A stretch of 64,000 nucleotides of DNA from contig OX438755.1 of NCBI GenBank assembly GCA_949316235.1, forward strand, positions 21,971,151 through 22,035,150. Reading direction: 5' to 3'. The stretch comes from Oegoconia quadripuncta. Lineage: Eukaryota; Arthropoda; Insecta; Lepidoptera; Autostichidae. The notes beneath the pieces are model-generated. The model did not search any database. It was not told the DNA's origin and worked only from the letters and a program-made list of their open reading frames with translations. A program made the translations under genes and the position numbers. Positions 53,462-63,662 of this stretch are shown here, piece after piece (within the stretch, counting starts at the first letter, position 1; each line of letters starts with the position of its first letter).

Positions 53462-53771
53462 GAGCGTCGGTGGCTAAGCGGTTAAGACGCGGTTTCCCAC
53501 TTTGGGAAGTCCGGGTTCGATTTCCACGCAGGCCATGTACCAATGAGTTTTAAATTTAATTTAATTACTTTGTGCATTTATCCGACTGCACTTAAACGAT
53601 GAAGGTAAACATCGAAAGGAAACCTGCATGCCTGAGAAATATAAATTCAAGGGCATGTGAAGTCCCCAACCCCGCACTGGGTCAGCGTGGTGGACTATGG
53701 CCCAAACTCCCTCATATACGAGGGAAGGTTTATATCCCTGCAGTGGGATGTTTACGGCCTGATGATGAATA
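53462..53771 (+). mobile_element. tRNA-derived SINE, family A, full length
   Basis: Same head (TGGCTAAGCGGTTAAG, GGTTCGATTTCC) and body as the copy at 458-771, diverged by scattered substitutions. It lies just right of the mariner element. Confidence 0.85.
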
Positions 53772-54384
53772 ACTTTCAGTTTGATGACTTTTTTGCCAAT
53801 TGCCAAAAAAAATGTGCGTAAAATAGTTTGCGATGAGATATTTTGGTTTTTTTTTGTCCATACATTAGTAATCCGGTGTCGTTAGATTCATCTTGATCCA
53901 TGGAGAGTCATAGGCTTCATTTTATGGTATAAAGTACAAAATATTTTTTGTTTTAATAGTTATAATGTATCCATCTTACTTTAATAATTTAAGATTTGCA
54001 CGCCTGCACGCAGGATGAATACAATTTATAGAACAACACTTGTTAGATCACTATGTATTGATGCATTCTAGCAAATACATAATTGACTTGTTGATTGCAC
54101 CTTTATAATAAATGTAAATATGATAAACGATAACCAACGAGGGCTGATGGCGCATGGCGCCTGGCTCCGCTCGCTGTCGGGCGGATGTATACAACACAGT
54201 ATGAGCTGGCTGCACCGACCGGGAAGTGATTTACGATCACACCGGGTGTGGTGTGGAGGCGCCCGCACGCCCCGCACGTGTGCCGTCCACGAGCTGCTTT
54301 TCTTTCAAACTACAACAAAGAAGTATTTACAAACTTGTCACTGCACCGGCCCGCCGTCCTCGTGCGCGGCACCTTGAGCGGTCT

Positions 54385-54612
54385 TTTTATTTTTTACCCC
54401 CGACACAAAAGGAGGGATGTATTAAATTTGACCTCTATGTATGTGTGTCTGTACTCGTGACCAAGCACCGTAGCTCTAAAACGGGTGAATCGATTTGGAT
54501 GCGGTTTTTATTTGAAAGCACGTTTTCTAGCGGTGGTTCCTAGCCATGTTTCATGGAAATCGGTTATGCCGTTTCGAAGATTTTAACAGTATTTTCGGTC
54601 CAGTCTACCTGG
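54385..54612 (+). repeat. Dispersed repeat, lepidopteran type
   Basis: TTTTTACCCCCGACACAAAA start and CATGGAAATCGGTTATGCCG end; a related, more decayed piece is at 61735-61850. Family unknown. Confidence 0.45.
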
Positions 54613-55179
54613 ACGATGTAATCGTTTAATTTTGTTCCACAATTATTGTTGTCGGGACTTTTCTATATTTTCAATTATGTTCTGTGTTTTTTTAATTATT
54701 CAAAATGAAGAACAATCTAGTCCCGTACTCGGCCAGCAACAAATTGTTCTTAATTTAAATGTCTTTCGACTATTACTTACGAGTAACATAATCAAACTTT
54801 TGGAATGCATGTTGTTGTTGAACCACTACAAATATAGACTATTATAATCAAAACCACATCAACTGTCTTATAATTATAAAACTTACAAAGCCCCCGACAC
54901 AACATGGGCATACAAATACACCAAACCAACTTGTTGTTACAAAATAAATATCTACTTGCGTGAGGCACGAATGACCATATCAAAAACTAATAGTGTTCAA
55001 AGAAAAATATTAGTGCTACTGTAGTTTAAGAGGTAATCATTTGTAGTGAACATTCTGGTGTCGCGTCTGCAGAACGGCTTAACCAATTTTCACCAAACAT
55101 TATTATTATTAGGTTAGTTTACTTAGGTATTGTTTTTTGCCAAAACGAAGTAACTTAGCTTTTGCTTACTCGAGAACAT

Positions 55180-55292
55180 GCTCTTCGAGTTTCTTGCTTG
55201 TTCTTCTCAGGGAAAATTGCATTTTGAAGAAGCAGTAGCTTAAAAATTGTAAAATCTGACTATTTCATGTTAATAAAGCATTTTTGACTGCA
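55180..55292 (+). mobile_element. Jockey/CR1-type 3' UTR fragment
   Basis: TTCGAGTTTCTTGCTTGTTC and AATAAAGCATTTTTGACT shared with the 14.6 kb copy; no coding part remains. Confidence 0.75.
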
Positions 55293-57229
55293 CGCTAGGG
55301 ACTAAAACGTTAGTCGCGATCGCACTAACACACACCAATCAAATGATAAGTGGGCAACATTAGTTCACAATGTACGCCGCCCGCCGCCCGCCGCTCGGCT
55401 CTACAATATCAACTATACATACCTACAGGTGCTGCAGCACTGATTTTCAGGAGCAGAGCAACTTGGAATCTAAATAAGTAAATAGCAATTTTGAGACTTG
55501 AAATAGTGATTGATGAGTGATAGTAGGTGCGAGTGAATATAAAGAAACGTAGTGGTTCTAGTTGTGGAGCACAAGAACAGTATATACGTTACTTTATCAT
55601 AGTTGGATAATTTATAACATAAAAAAATAAATATTGAAATATATAAATAAATATACACACTGCATTATTTCACCATCCCAGTTGGGATAAAGACAACGTA
55701 CATGACACTATACATATATGTAGGTAATATACCCCGGATTAAGACATAGAATATTTTTTCTTCAGATAAAGTGAGTAGTTCTCGCGGGATACACAAGTGA
55801 AACATATCCGCGATAAAGTTGTACCACGGAGGCGAAGAGCCAGTCATTTATAATTCATTAGCTGACGAAATGAGAACATTGAATGCAAAATTCTTTAAAC
55901 GGATATTACGTGACGCTTGCGAACAAATGTTTTTCTTTGACATTATTTTAAACTATTTGTTTCGAATTTATTTCATGACATTGTATCTGTAATCAATTTT
56001 CTTGGTGTAAATAGTTTAGATGAGCAATAGTTATTTGTACAGCTAACTTAAGGTTGGCTGACAGAATAATGTTAGAGAGAGCTGTAACCTATTCAACCCT
56101 AGACTCCTAGCCCTAACATATGTTTAAAGAAATACATATATAAATAGATACAGGATGTCTGTAACCATGCGACCTAAGGTTGACAGATGGAGGTTTGGAA
56201 GGAAGTGGGTAAGAGGTTGGATTTTCTCACTGCTTGGAACACAGACTCATGTCCAAGTGGATAGGCGTGAAGGTGTCTTATGCCCAGTGAGAGGAATGTG
56301 TCGTAGCTTGTCGCTCGTTGAGATGAAGTCTTGCAGCTTCGTAGCTCTGTCGAGATGAGTCTCTTGTAGCTCGTGGACCCGTTGAGAGGAATGAAACAGC
56401 GTCGAAGTCTTGATGCCAAAGAGGCTTTATTTATAATTTTACTAACTATTTATTACAGATTATTTCTATGTGTGAGTTCTATACAACTCAGACAAGGTAC
56501 GTGTGAATTTACAAGCTAAGTGAATAACAATATAATTACGTAGTACGCAAGTCTGAATTATTTAGTAGGTTTGTCGGCCATGGCTCTGATGCGATGACTG
56601 TTCATGACGAATGAACATTATTAATTAATTGTGTGTGACATAAAAATAATGTTTCGATTTAATAATAGGACATTTACCAACATTATCATCTATTAATATT
56701 ACTAACTTCGATTGTCTACGGTTTAATAGAACTGAATGTATATTTAGATGTTTAAGGAATGGAAAGATATTTATCTCAAGAATATGAAATGTGTGCACTC
56801 TGGAATTAAGTAGATTTTGAAGGAACTCTGTTTTTATTGACATTCAATTTTGTACCTGAAATCATGTAAATAAATCATTCGCCCGACCGCCCCCGGAAGG
56901 AAGGTAGTGTTTTTTACTATTCTATTTCTACTTTATATTTTGTTATTTTTAAATAATTTGCAAGACAAACATCATAATATAATAATTCGCTACAAATTAC
57001 ACGATCTCGGAAAGGATCCGAAATGTACTTTTATTTATTTTATACAAGTTTTTACGTATCCGGACAACTGACCGCAGTTTGTAGAACGACAAACGAGAAT
57101 TTGCAACGAAACGTGTCACGTTCGAAAGGTGATTTATTTTACTCGAAATAAATAAAATAAAATTTCCTCGGGAGAATAAAATAAAAATGGAACTGCAACG
57201 TTCGGCCCCCTCGAGTGAGAGTTTCGGGA

Positions 57230-57511
57230 GCTCCGTCCACAGCCGGCGGGCGCCGCGCGGCGAGGCGGCGAGGCCGGAGGCGGCGGCGGCGGCGGTGAGG
57301 GCGGACGCGGACGCGGACGCGGCCGGCCGCCGGCGGCAGTGTGCGCCGCCCGCTCGCGCCTCGCGCCCGTCCCGCCGCCGCCGCCGGCCCGCGCCGACAC
57401 GGACACTAAGTTCGCGACCCGCGATCGGGAGCTCGCGCCGGCCGGGCCCGCTCCCGCGCCGGGCCCGCCCCGCCCCGCCCCGCCCCGCTCCGCCCCGCTC
57501 CGCCCCGCCAC
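57230..57511 (+). promoter_or_regulatory. GC-rich 5' leader/promoter island of mGluR (inferred)
   Basis: An abrupt GC-rich stretch ending in CCCCGCTCCGCCCC repeats before ATG. No TATA box or initiator could be pinned down. An out-of-frame upstream ORF from 57187 overlaps the start. Confidence 0.35.
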
Positions 57512-57814
57512 ATGGCGCGCGCCCCGCTCGGCCTCGCGCTGCTGCTCGTGCTGGCGCCCTCCGCCGGGCCGACCGGGCCCACGGCCGGGCCCACGACCGG
57601 GCCGACCGGGCCCACCGGGCCGCGCGCCCGCCGCGAGGCGCTCATCGGCGGCTTCGACCTCGCGCGGAGGCGACCCGCCGGCCCCGGCGGCCCCGGCGAC
57701 CCGCCCGGCCCGGCCCCGCTGCGGGCCCGGCCGGCGGGCGGCGAGGAGCCGGCGTGGCCCGTGAAGCACGCGGCCGTGGTGGAGGGGGACATCGTGCTCG
57801 GCGGCCTCATGATG
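57512..57814 (+). CDS. mGluR: mGluR exon 1 (signal peptide, start)
   Basis: ATG at 57512 opens a hydrophobic signal peptide. A proline/glycine-rich segment follows, then REALIGGFDLARRR and HAAVVEGDIVLGGLMM before GTGAGC. Exon 2 continues as VHARSEG, matching the receptor family. The upstream ATG at 57187 is in another frame. Confidence 0.85.
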
Positions 57815-60800
57815 GTGAGCGTCCGCCCCGGGGACGTTGTTTCCGACCGACTCGCCCCCGATGTCGGCGGGGACGTATCTCGTTCGCACTTTCGCATCGA
57901 ATGCGACTTCGACGGGTGAGGCGGATCCCCGAAATTTGCCTCCGGCAGTCGTGAAAAGTTCCGATACGAATACCCCAGCGTTCCCTCGAGTGCTCCTCCT
58001 CGGCTTTCCCATCGCAGTTCGACCGTCGTCCGCGAGCGAGTGACCGGGTGCGCCGGGAATGAGGAGGAACAGTTCCCGTACCCTTAGCTCTCCATCTCGA
58101 GCCACTCCATGATCGTCCGAGAGTTTACCCAAGCTCAACTCCGACTTCCCCAGGAGATAGGAGTCCCCTCCCCTCCTCGGTACTGGCGTCCGGCTATGTG
58201 TGTGTGCGCGGGTGTGGGTGTGGGTGTGAGTGTGTGTGTGTGTGCAGGTGCACGCGCGGTCGGAGGGAGCCACGTGCGGGCGCGTGATGGCGCAGGGCGG
58301 GGTGCAGGCGCTGGAGGCGATGCTGTTCGCGCTGGACGCGGCGCAGGCGCTGGCCCGCGTCCAGCTGTGTGTGTGCGCGGGTGTGGGTGTGGGTGTGAGT
58401 GTGTGTGTGTGTGCAGGTGCACGCGCGGTCGGAGGGAGCCACGTGCGGGCGCGTGATGGCGCAGGGCGGGGTGCAGGCGCTGGAGGCGATGCTGTTCGCG
58501 CTGGACGCGGCGCAGGCGCTGGCCCGCGTCCAGCTGTGTGTGTGCGCGGGTGTGGGTGTGGGTGTGAGTGTGTGTGTGTGTGCAGGTGCACGCGCGGTCG
58601 GAGGGAGCCACGTGCGGGCGCGTGATGGCGCAGGGCGGGGTGCAGGCGCTGGAGGCGATGCTGTTCGCGCTGGACGCGGCGCAGGCGCTGGCCCGCGTCC
58701 AGCTGTGTGTGTGCGCGGGTGTGGGTGTGGGTGTGAGTGTGTGTGTGTGTGCAGGTGCACGCGCGGTCGGAGGGAGCCACGTGCGGGCGCGTGATGGCGC
58801 AGGGCGGGGTGCAGGCGCTGGAGGCGATGCTGTTCGCGCTGGACGCGGCGCAGGCGCTGGCCCGCGTCCAGCTGTGTGTGTGCGCGGGTGTGGGTGTGGG
58901 TGTGAGTGTGTGTGTGTGTGCAGGTGCACGCGCGGTCGGAGGGAGCCACGTGCGGGCGCGTGATGGCGCAGGGCGGGGTGCAGGCGCTGGAGGCGATGCT
59001 GTTCGCGCTGGACGCGGCGCAGGCGCTGGCCCGCGTCCAGCTGTGTGTGTGCGCGGGTGTGGGTGTGGGTGTGAGTGTGTGTGTGTGTGCAGGTGCACGC
59101 GCGGTCGGAGGGAGCCACGTGCGGGCGCGTGATGGCGCAGGGCGGGGTGCAGGCGCTGGAGGCGATGCTGTTCGCGCTGGACGCGGCGCAGGCGCTGGCC
59201 CGCGTCCAGCTGTGTGTGTGCGCGGGTGTGGGTGTGGGTGTGAGTGTGTGTGTGTGTGCAGGTGCACGCGCGGTCGGAGGGAGCCACGTGCGGGCGCGTG
59301 ATGGCGCAGGGCGGGGTGCAGGCGCTGGAGGCGATGCTGTTCGCGCTGGACGCGGCGCAGGCGCTGGCCCGCGTCCAGCTGTGTGTGTGCGCGGGTGTGG
59401 GTGTGGGTGTGAGTGTGTGTGTGTGTGCAGGTGCACGCGCGGTCGGAGGGAGCCACGTGCGGGCGCGTGATGGCGCAGGGCGGGGTGCAGGCGCTGGAGG
59501 CGATGCTGTTCGCGCTGGACGCGGCGCAGGCGCTGGCGCCGCGCGGCGTGCGGCTCGGCGCCCACGTGCTCGACGACTGCGACAACGACGCCTACGGGCT
59601 CGAGATGGCGCTCGACTTCATTAAAGGTACCGCAGGGTCGCGGCCGGCCTCCCCGCGCCGCCGCCGGCTCGCCGTGACGTCACGTGTCTGTCGCAGGCTC
59701 CATCAGCAACATCGACGACGCGGAGTACGCCTGCAACGCGACGGCGCTGCGCAAGGTGATCTCCGGCGTGGTGGGCGCCGCCTCCTCCGTCACCTCGGTG
59801 CAGGTCGCCAACCTGCTCCGCCTCTTCAAGATCCCGCAGGTGAGCCGCCTTCCTCCGGCCGCCTCGTCATGTCCCGTTTTCGCTCCGACCGGTTTATACA
59901 ATTTTGACTCTCCCAAGGTGTCGTTCTTCTCGACTTCGCCGGAGCTGTCGAACAAGGGGCGATTCGAGTACTTCACGCGGACCATCCCGTCGGATCTGCA
60001 CCAAGTCCGCGCCATGGTCGAGATCGTCAAGAAGTTCGGATGGCGCTACGTTTCGATCATCTACGAGGAGTCGAACTACGGGATTAAAGTAGGTCCATGG
60101 ACCTCCTAATGTTTTGATTATTTACGACTGGAACGGTCACAGTCGAGTGATATCAACTGAGTTTCATGAAAGTTTCATAAGTTTCATGAAACTCAGTTGA
60201 CACGGGCCATTGCACGAAATAAATTCTAGTTAAAAGGACAAATAAATAATAAATATTTGGGACACTTACACCAATCATCTAGTCGCAAACTGAGCAAAGC
60301 TTGTACTATGGATACTGGATAACGAATATACATAAATTTTATATAGACATCCATGACTCGGGAATAAACGTTAGTATTCATCACATAAATATTCACCCCT
60401 CCCGGAATTTGAAAAATTCACTATACGCTACAAAAAAGGAGTAAAGCTAAAGGAGTACATAATTGAATATATACATCTTCGATCTTCCTTGCCTGTATAG
60501 TTCAGACTTCTGGAGATGCTTACAGTCCTTGTGCCACTTCACCGTAAGGTTCGAAGCAGATTAAATTAGCTAATTATCTCGGAGCGTGTATAATAATGTA
60601 ACTCAAATGTTCAGTTACAATATTATAACTGTGCAACGTGGGGACCGGGGTACATCAGTGGGTACATCAGTGGGTACATCAGGGGGTACATCAGTACTCG
60701 GCCGATACATGTAATGAATCAATAATAAATGGTGCAATCACTTAAAATTATAAGTACACAAGGCGGAGGTCGGTCACATACTACAATTGTCTTCAAAAAG

Positions 60801-63662
60801 GAAAAGTAACTACAACTCTCTGGTTTTATTTTCAAGCAGATCTCTTTCCCATTTGTCAACATTTTAATATTTCGTGACATGTACCTCCAAATTTAAACTA
60901 CATTTATCTACAAATTTTTTATTGTTATAAAGTTAACTCATAGTTTTCGTAATACACGCATACATATAATTTTGTACATCCTGTATCTAGTATGTATTTG
61001 ATTTTTATGTGTACTCGTGTGCAATAAAATTATAAATAAATAAAATAAAAATAAAATAATCTATGGAACACAGAACTTTGGACCGATTTAACACATTCCC
61101 TCAGCGGTAAAATAAATATTCACAACTAAATTCTTTGGCCCCTCCTCGAGCACGACACACTCCTCGGGACCTCATCCCGGAGAGTTTATTTCTTTTGTTG
61201 ATAAGTCTAATCAGAATGTATCTGCGAATATCGTTTAATGGCTTTGTTGAAATATTTTATGTACCTATACCTTTTTATTTCTGTTGTTGGTGTTCTGAAT
61301 AAAATATAATTGTCGTTGTAAACTTAACATTTAGTAATTGTACGGTTTACAACCGCACATCGCGTCACCGCCGCGTGGTCAGCACTTTACGCCATTTCAT
61401 AAATATTCCAACTAGTCCACGTTTGACCGCTGAATCGCGTGTACTTATTATCATTAGCATTATCAATCAAGTATCAGTTCGAATTCTATCATTTAGCAAT
61501 AACTATCAGTTAACAGAGTGTGTATGTGAATCAGTGTGTAGAACAATAAATCAGATCATATCAAGCATAAGTGTATCATCATTTCGACTCCAGCATCTCA
61601 GCATAACAACAAGGTCTATGTGGTAGCAAAAGCCCATACAGTAATTATTAAATACTTACTTTTAATTATTTATTATTATACTTATTAATTGTAGCAACAA
61701 GACAGCCTTTTTGTTCTGTTCAGCCGAACAGATTTTAATTATATTTTCTAATTTTGGAAAACTCTGTTTGTGAGATAGCTCTCCATGTTTGATGGAAATC
61801 TGTTCAGCCGTTTCGAACTTTGTCCACAGTTGTACCATTGTCGTATTTGATCGGAGTTTTATAAATTTTTATTATGTTAAATAAAGAGTAACCTTAACTA
61901 ACGAATCACATTTTCATCACATCTGCTTTACCTCCATAGTTTACCACTGACTATATTATTCGTTAATTCTTTTATGGGTATCTGGCATTTATTTTTCTAT
62001 ATTATTTATGATTTATAATGATGTTCTAATAAATTTCCACCCTGTATCTGTTATCATTTTTAAAATTGACTAGTCAATTTATGGTTTAGACTTATATTCA
62101 GTGTATCAATAAATTGTACAGAACCATAAATATAATTATTAATTATTATTATACAGGAACAAATCTTAGAATAATGCACAATATAATTGTAGCAGTGAAA
62201 GGGCTTGATGGCTCAGCTAAAATTTAGGTAAAATAAAAAAAAATAGATTCTACACTATTACATGGACTTCAAATCTCTTTTTGCATCTGTGATTAAAAAT
62301 AAAATAAGTACTATAACAGTGAAAGCGTCTCCATCTAGTTGTTAATATATAACTAGCTGGAGACTCTCTCGTATATCATATAAACGACGAATACGGCACC
62401 CAGCTGTTCCTCGCAACGTTAAAGCACTGGACATCAGGTTCCCGATTCCCCCAAGGCCAGCATTAACCGCTTCGCTGCTCGCAGGCCTTCGAGGAGCTGG
62501 AGACGCTGCTGGCGCGCGCCGACGTGTGCATCGCCGTGAAGGAGCGCCTCGTGAAGGACTCGGGCGAGGCGGACGAGAGCGCCTACGACGCCATCGTCGC
62601 CCGCCTGCTGTCGCGCCCGCGCGCCAGGGGTGAGGCCGCCCCCCCCCCCCTGCACCCTCCCCCTCCCGTCGCTCTCGCCCCCGTGGACTCAGCGCTCTGT
62701 CGCCGCAGGGGTCATCGTGTTCGGGTCGGACCAGGAGGTGGCGGGCGTGATGGCGGCGGTGACGCGGCTGAACGCGACGGGCGCGTTCGGCTGGGTGGGC
62801 TCGGACGGCTGGTCGGCGCGCGAGCTGGTGTCGGGCGGCCGCGAGCGCGCCGTGGAGGGCACCATCAGCGTGCAGCCGCAGGCCAACCCCGTGCGGGGCT
62901 TCACCGCCTACTTCCTCAACCTCACCGTCGAGAACAACCCCAGGAACCCCTGGTTTGTCGGTAATTCTTTTCGACGCCGCCCGATCTGTCGCCCCCGCCG
63001 CCGTGGCCGTGCGCGCCCGCTCACCCTGTCGCTCCGTTCCGCCAGAGTTCTGGGAGGACCACTTCCGCTGCCGCTACCCGGGAGCCGCGCGCACTCCCTA
63101 CAACACGCAGTACGAGCGCGCCTGCTCGGGCCGAGAGCGGCTCTCGGCGCGCGACGTCGAGTTCGAGGCGCAGCTGCAGTTCGTGGCCGACGCAGTGTTC
63201 GCGTTCGCGCACGCCATCCGGTCAGTGTCGCGTGGTGTGTATGTGTGTGTGTGTGTGCGTGTGTGTGACGTGACGTGACGTGACGCGTCGGTTGCAGGGA
63301 CATGCACGCGGAGCTGTGCGGCGGGGCTCGCGGGCTGTGCGAGGCGATGCGGCCGGCGTCGGGCGCGGCGCTGCTGCGGTACCTGCGCCGAGTGCGCTTC
63401 ACAGGTACCCGTACCCTCGAGTCGCACACCGAGTCCCGCCCCTGTTACTCTGTTTCCGAATATTCCAAGTGGTGTTTAGGCTGTATTTTTTTCCACGTGT
63501 ATTTTTCCACAGGTCTGAGCGGCGACGAGTTCCACTTCGACGCGAACGGCGACGGGCCGGCGCGATACAACATCCTGCACTTCAAGCAGGTGTCGCCCGG
63601 CGTATACCGCTGGCTGAAGGTGGGCCGCTATCTGGACGGCGAGTTGGAGCTCGATATGGATG
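57512..63662 (+). CDS. mGluR: Metabotropic glutamate receptor, N-terminal nine exons (partial at window edge)
   Basis: Exons 57512-57814, 59431-59626, 59697-59839, 59918-60088, 62485-62629, 62709-62960, 63046-63220, 63298-63404 and 63513-63662 join in phase to give 547 codons plus one base. The product is a class C G-protein-coupled receptor that binds an amino-acid ligand outside the cell. The start has a signal peptide (MARAPLGLALLLVLAPSAG). The Venus-flytrap domain follows, with ARSEGATCGRV, LEAMLFALD, SSVTSVQVANLLRLF, FFSTSPELSNK, YEESNYGIKAFEEL, GSDGWSARELV and VEFWEDHFRCRYP. Known alpha-amino-acid contacts (Ser, Thr, Asp, Tyr, Asp) are present, but two arginines before LEAM are alanines here. 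The cysteine-rich and 7TM parts lie beyond the window. Insect mGluRA is most likely; the mXR paralogue is possible. Confidence 0.9.
58199..59535 (+). repeat. 169-bp mGluR exon 2 acceptor minisatellite (8 copies)
   Basis: Period 169 bp. Each unit holds a GT-rich tract ending in TGTGCAG, then the first 105 or so bases of exon 2. Copies 1-7 stop at GCGCTGGC and return to the GT-rich intron without a good donor. The eighth is the functional exon. Confidence 0.95.
59431..59626 (+). CDS. mGluR: mGluR exon 2 (functional copy)
   Basis: The last of eight tandem copies and the only one that continues past QALA into PRGVRLGAHVLDDCDND, GLEMALDFIK and a usable GTACCG donor. The first 105 or so bases are identical to the seven decoy copies upstream. 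Confidence 0.87.
59697..59839 (+). CDS. mGluR: mGluR exon 3
   Basis: Acceptor CTGTCGCAG, donor GTGAGC. Encodes SISNIDDAEYACNATAL then VISGVVGAASSVTSVQVAN and LLRLFKIPQ, with the conserved serine of the alpha-amino-acid pocket. Confidence 0.93.
59918..60088 (+). CDS. mGluR: mGluR exon 4
   Basis: Acceptor CTCTCCCAAG, donor GTAGGT. Encodes VSFFSTSPELSNKGRFEYF, TRTIPSD and WRYVSIIYEESNYGIK; the Thr, Asp and Tyr of the ligand pocket are visible. Confidence 0.93.
60153..60200. repeat. Perfect 19-bp inverted repeat
   Basis: TCAACTGAGTTTCATGAAA, ten-base loop, exact reverse complement; in mGluR intron 4. Confidence 0.9.
60235..60430 (-). mobile_element. Decayed SINE family B copy
   Basis: In mGluR intron 4. 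Recognisable by CATCCATGACTCGGG and GTATTCATCACATAAA segments and an AATATTTGGGACACTTACACC tail remnant; the head is degenerate. Confidence 0.6.
61098..61305 (-). repeat. Dispersed repeat, copy 2 (inverted)
   Basis: Reverse-complement match of 22515-22710, here in mGluR intron 4. Confidence 0.7.
62485..62629 (+). CDS. mGluR: mGluR exon 5
   Basis: Acceptor CTGCTCGCAG, donor GTGAGG. Encodes AFEELETLLARADVCIAVKE then RLVKDSGEADESAYD. It follows a 2.4-kb intron full of decayed repeats. Confidence 0.93.
62709..62960 (+). CDS. mGluR: mGluR exon 6
   Basis: Acceptor TCGCCGCAG, donor GTAATT. Encodes GVIVFGSDQEVAGVM, GSDGWSARELV (pocket aspartate) and SVQPQANPVRGFTAYFLNL then PWFV. Confidence 0.93.
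63046..63220 (+). CDS. mGluR: mGluR exon 7
   Basis: Acceptor TTCCGCCAG, donor GTCAGT. Encodes EFWEDHFRCRYPGAART then FEAQLQFVADAVFAFAHAI, typical of the receptor ligand domain. Confidence 0.93.
63298..63404 (+). CDS. mGluR: mGluR exon 8
   Basis: Acceptor GGTTGCAG after a TGACG-type short repeat, donor GTACCC. Encodes RDMHAELCGGARGLCEAMRP then ALLRYLRRVRFT. No lysine occurs in this segment, where family members carry a distal-carboxylate lysine. Confidence 0.9.
63513..63662 (+). CDS. mGluR: mGluR exon 9
   Basis: Acceptor TTTTTCCACAG, donor GTATTC. Encodes LSGDEFHFDANGDGPARYNI then LHFKQVSPGVYRWLKVG and GELELDMD. The next exon is outside the window. Confidence 0.88.

Larger units (their letters stand above)
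53772..57511. other. Spacer upstream of mGluR; no gene seen
   Basis: Mostly AT-rich with dispersed repeats. It becomes strongly GC-rich from about 57230, with CGCCC repeats just before the start codon, probably the receptor's 5' UTR and promoter island. Confidence 0.5.
60089..62484. other. mGluR intron 4; repeats only
   Basis: AT-rich intron with a decayed SINE B, a perfect 19-bp inverted repeat and an inverted dispersed repeat. No exon seen. Confidence 0.65.

Noticed and set aside
57187..57954. 255-codon plus-strand ORF as an alternative receptor start
   Set aside because: It is out of frame with the receptor exons and consists of Arg/Ala/Pro low complexity.
2818..59535. All arrays as assembly artefacts
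   Set aside because: Not fully excluded, but degenerate distal edges, variable spacer counts and unit-specific substitutions argue for real sequence. Long reads would settle it.
57134..59585. Minus-strand ORFs of 463-717 codons full of His-Thr repeats
   Set aside because: Antisense of the mGluR exon 2 array and its GT-rich spacer; the plus-strand exons are clear.
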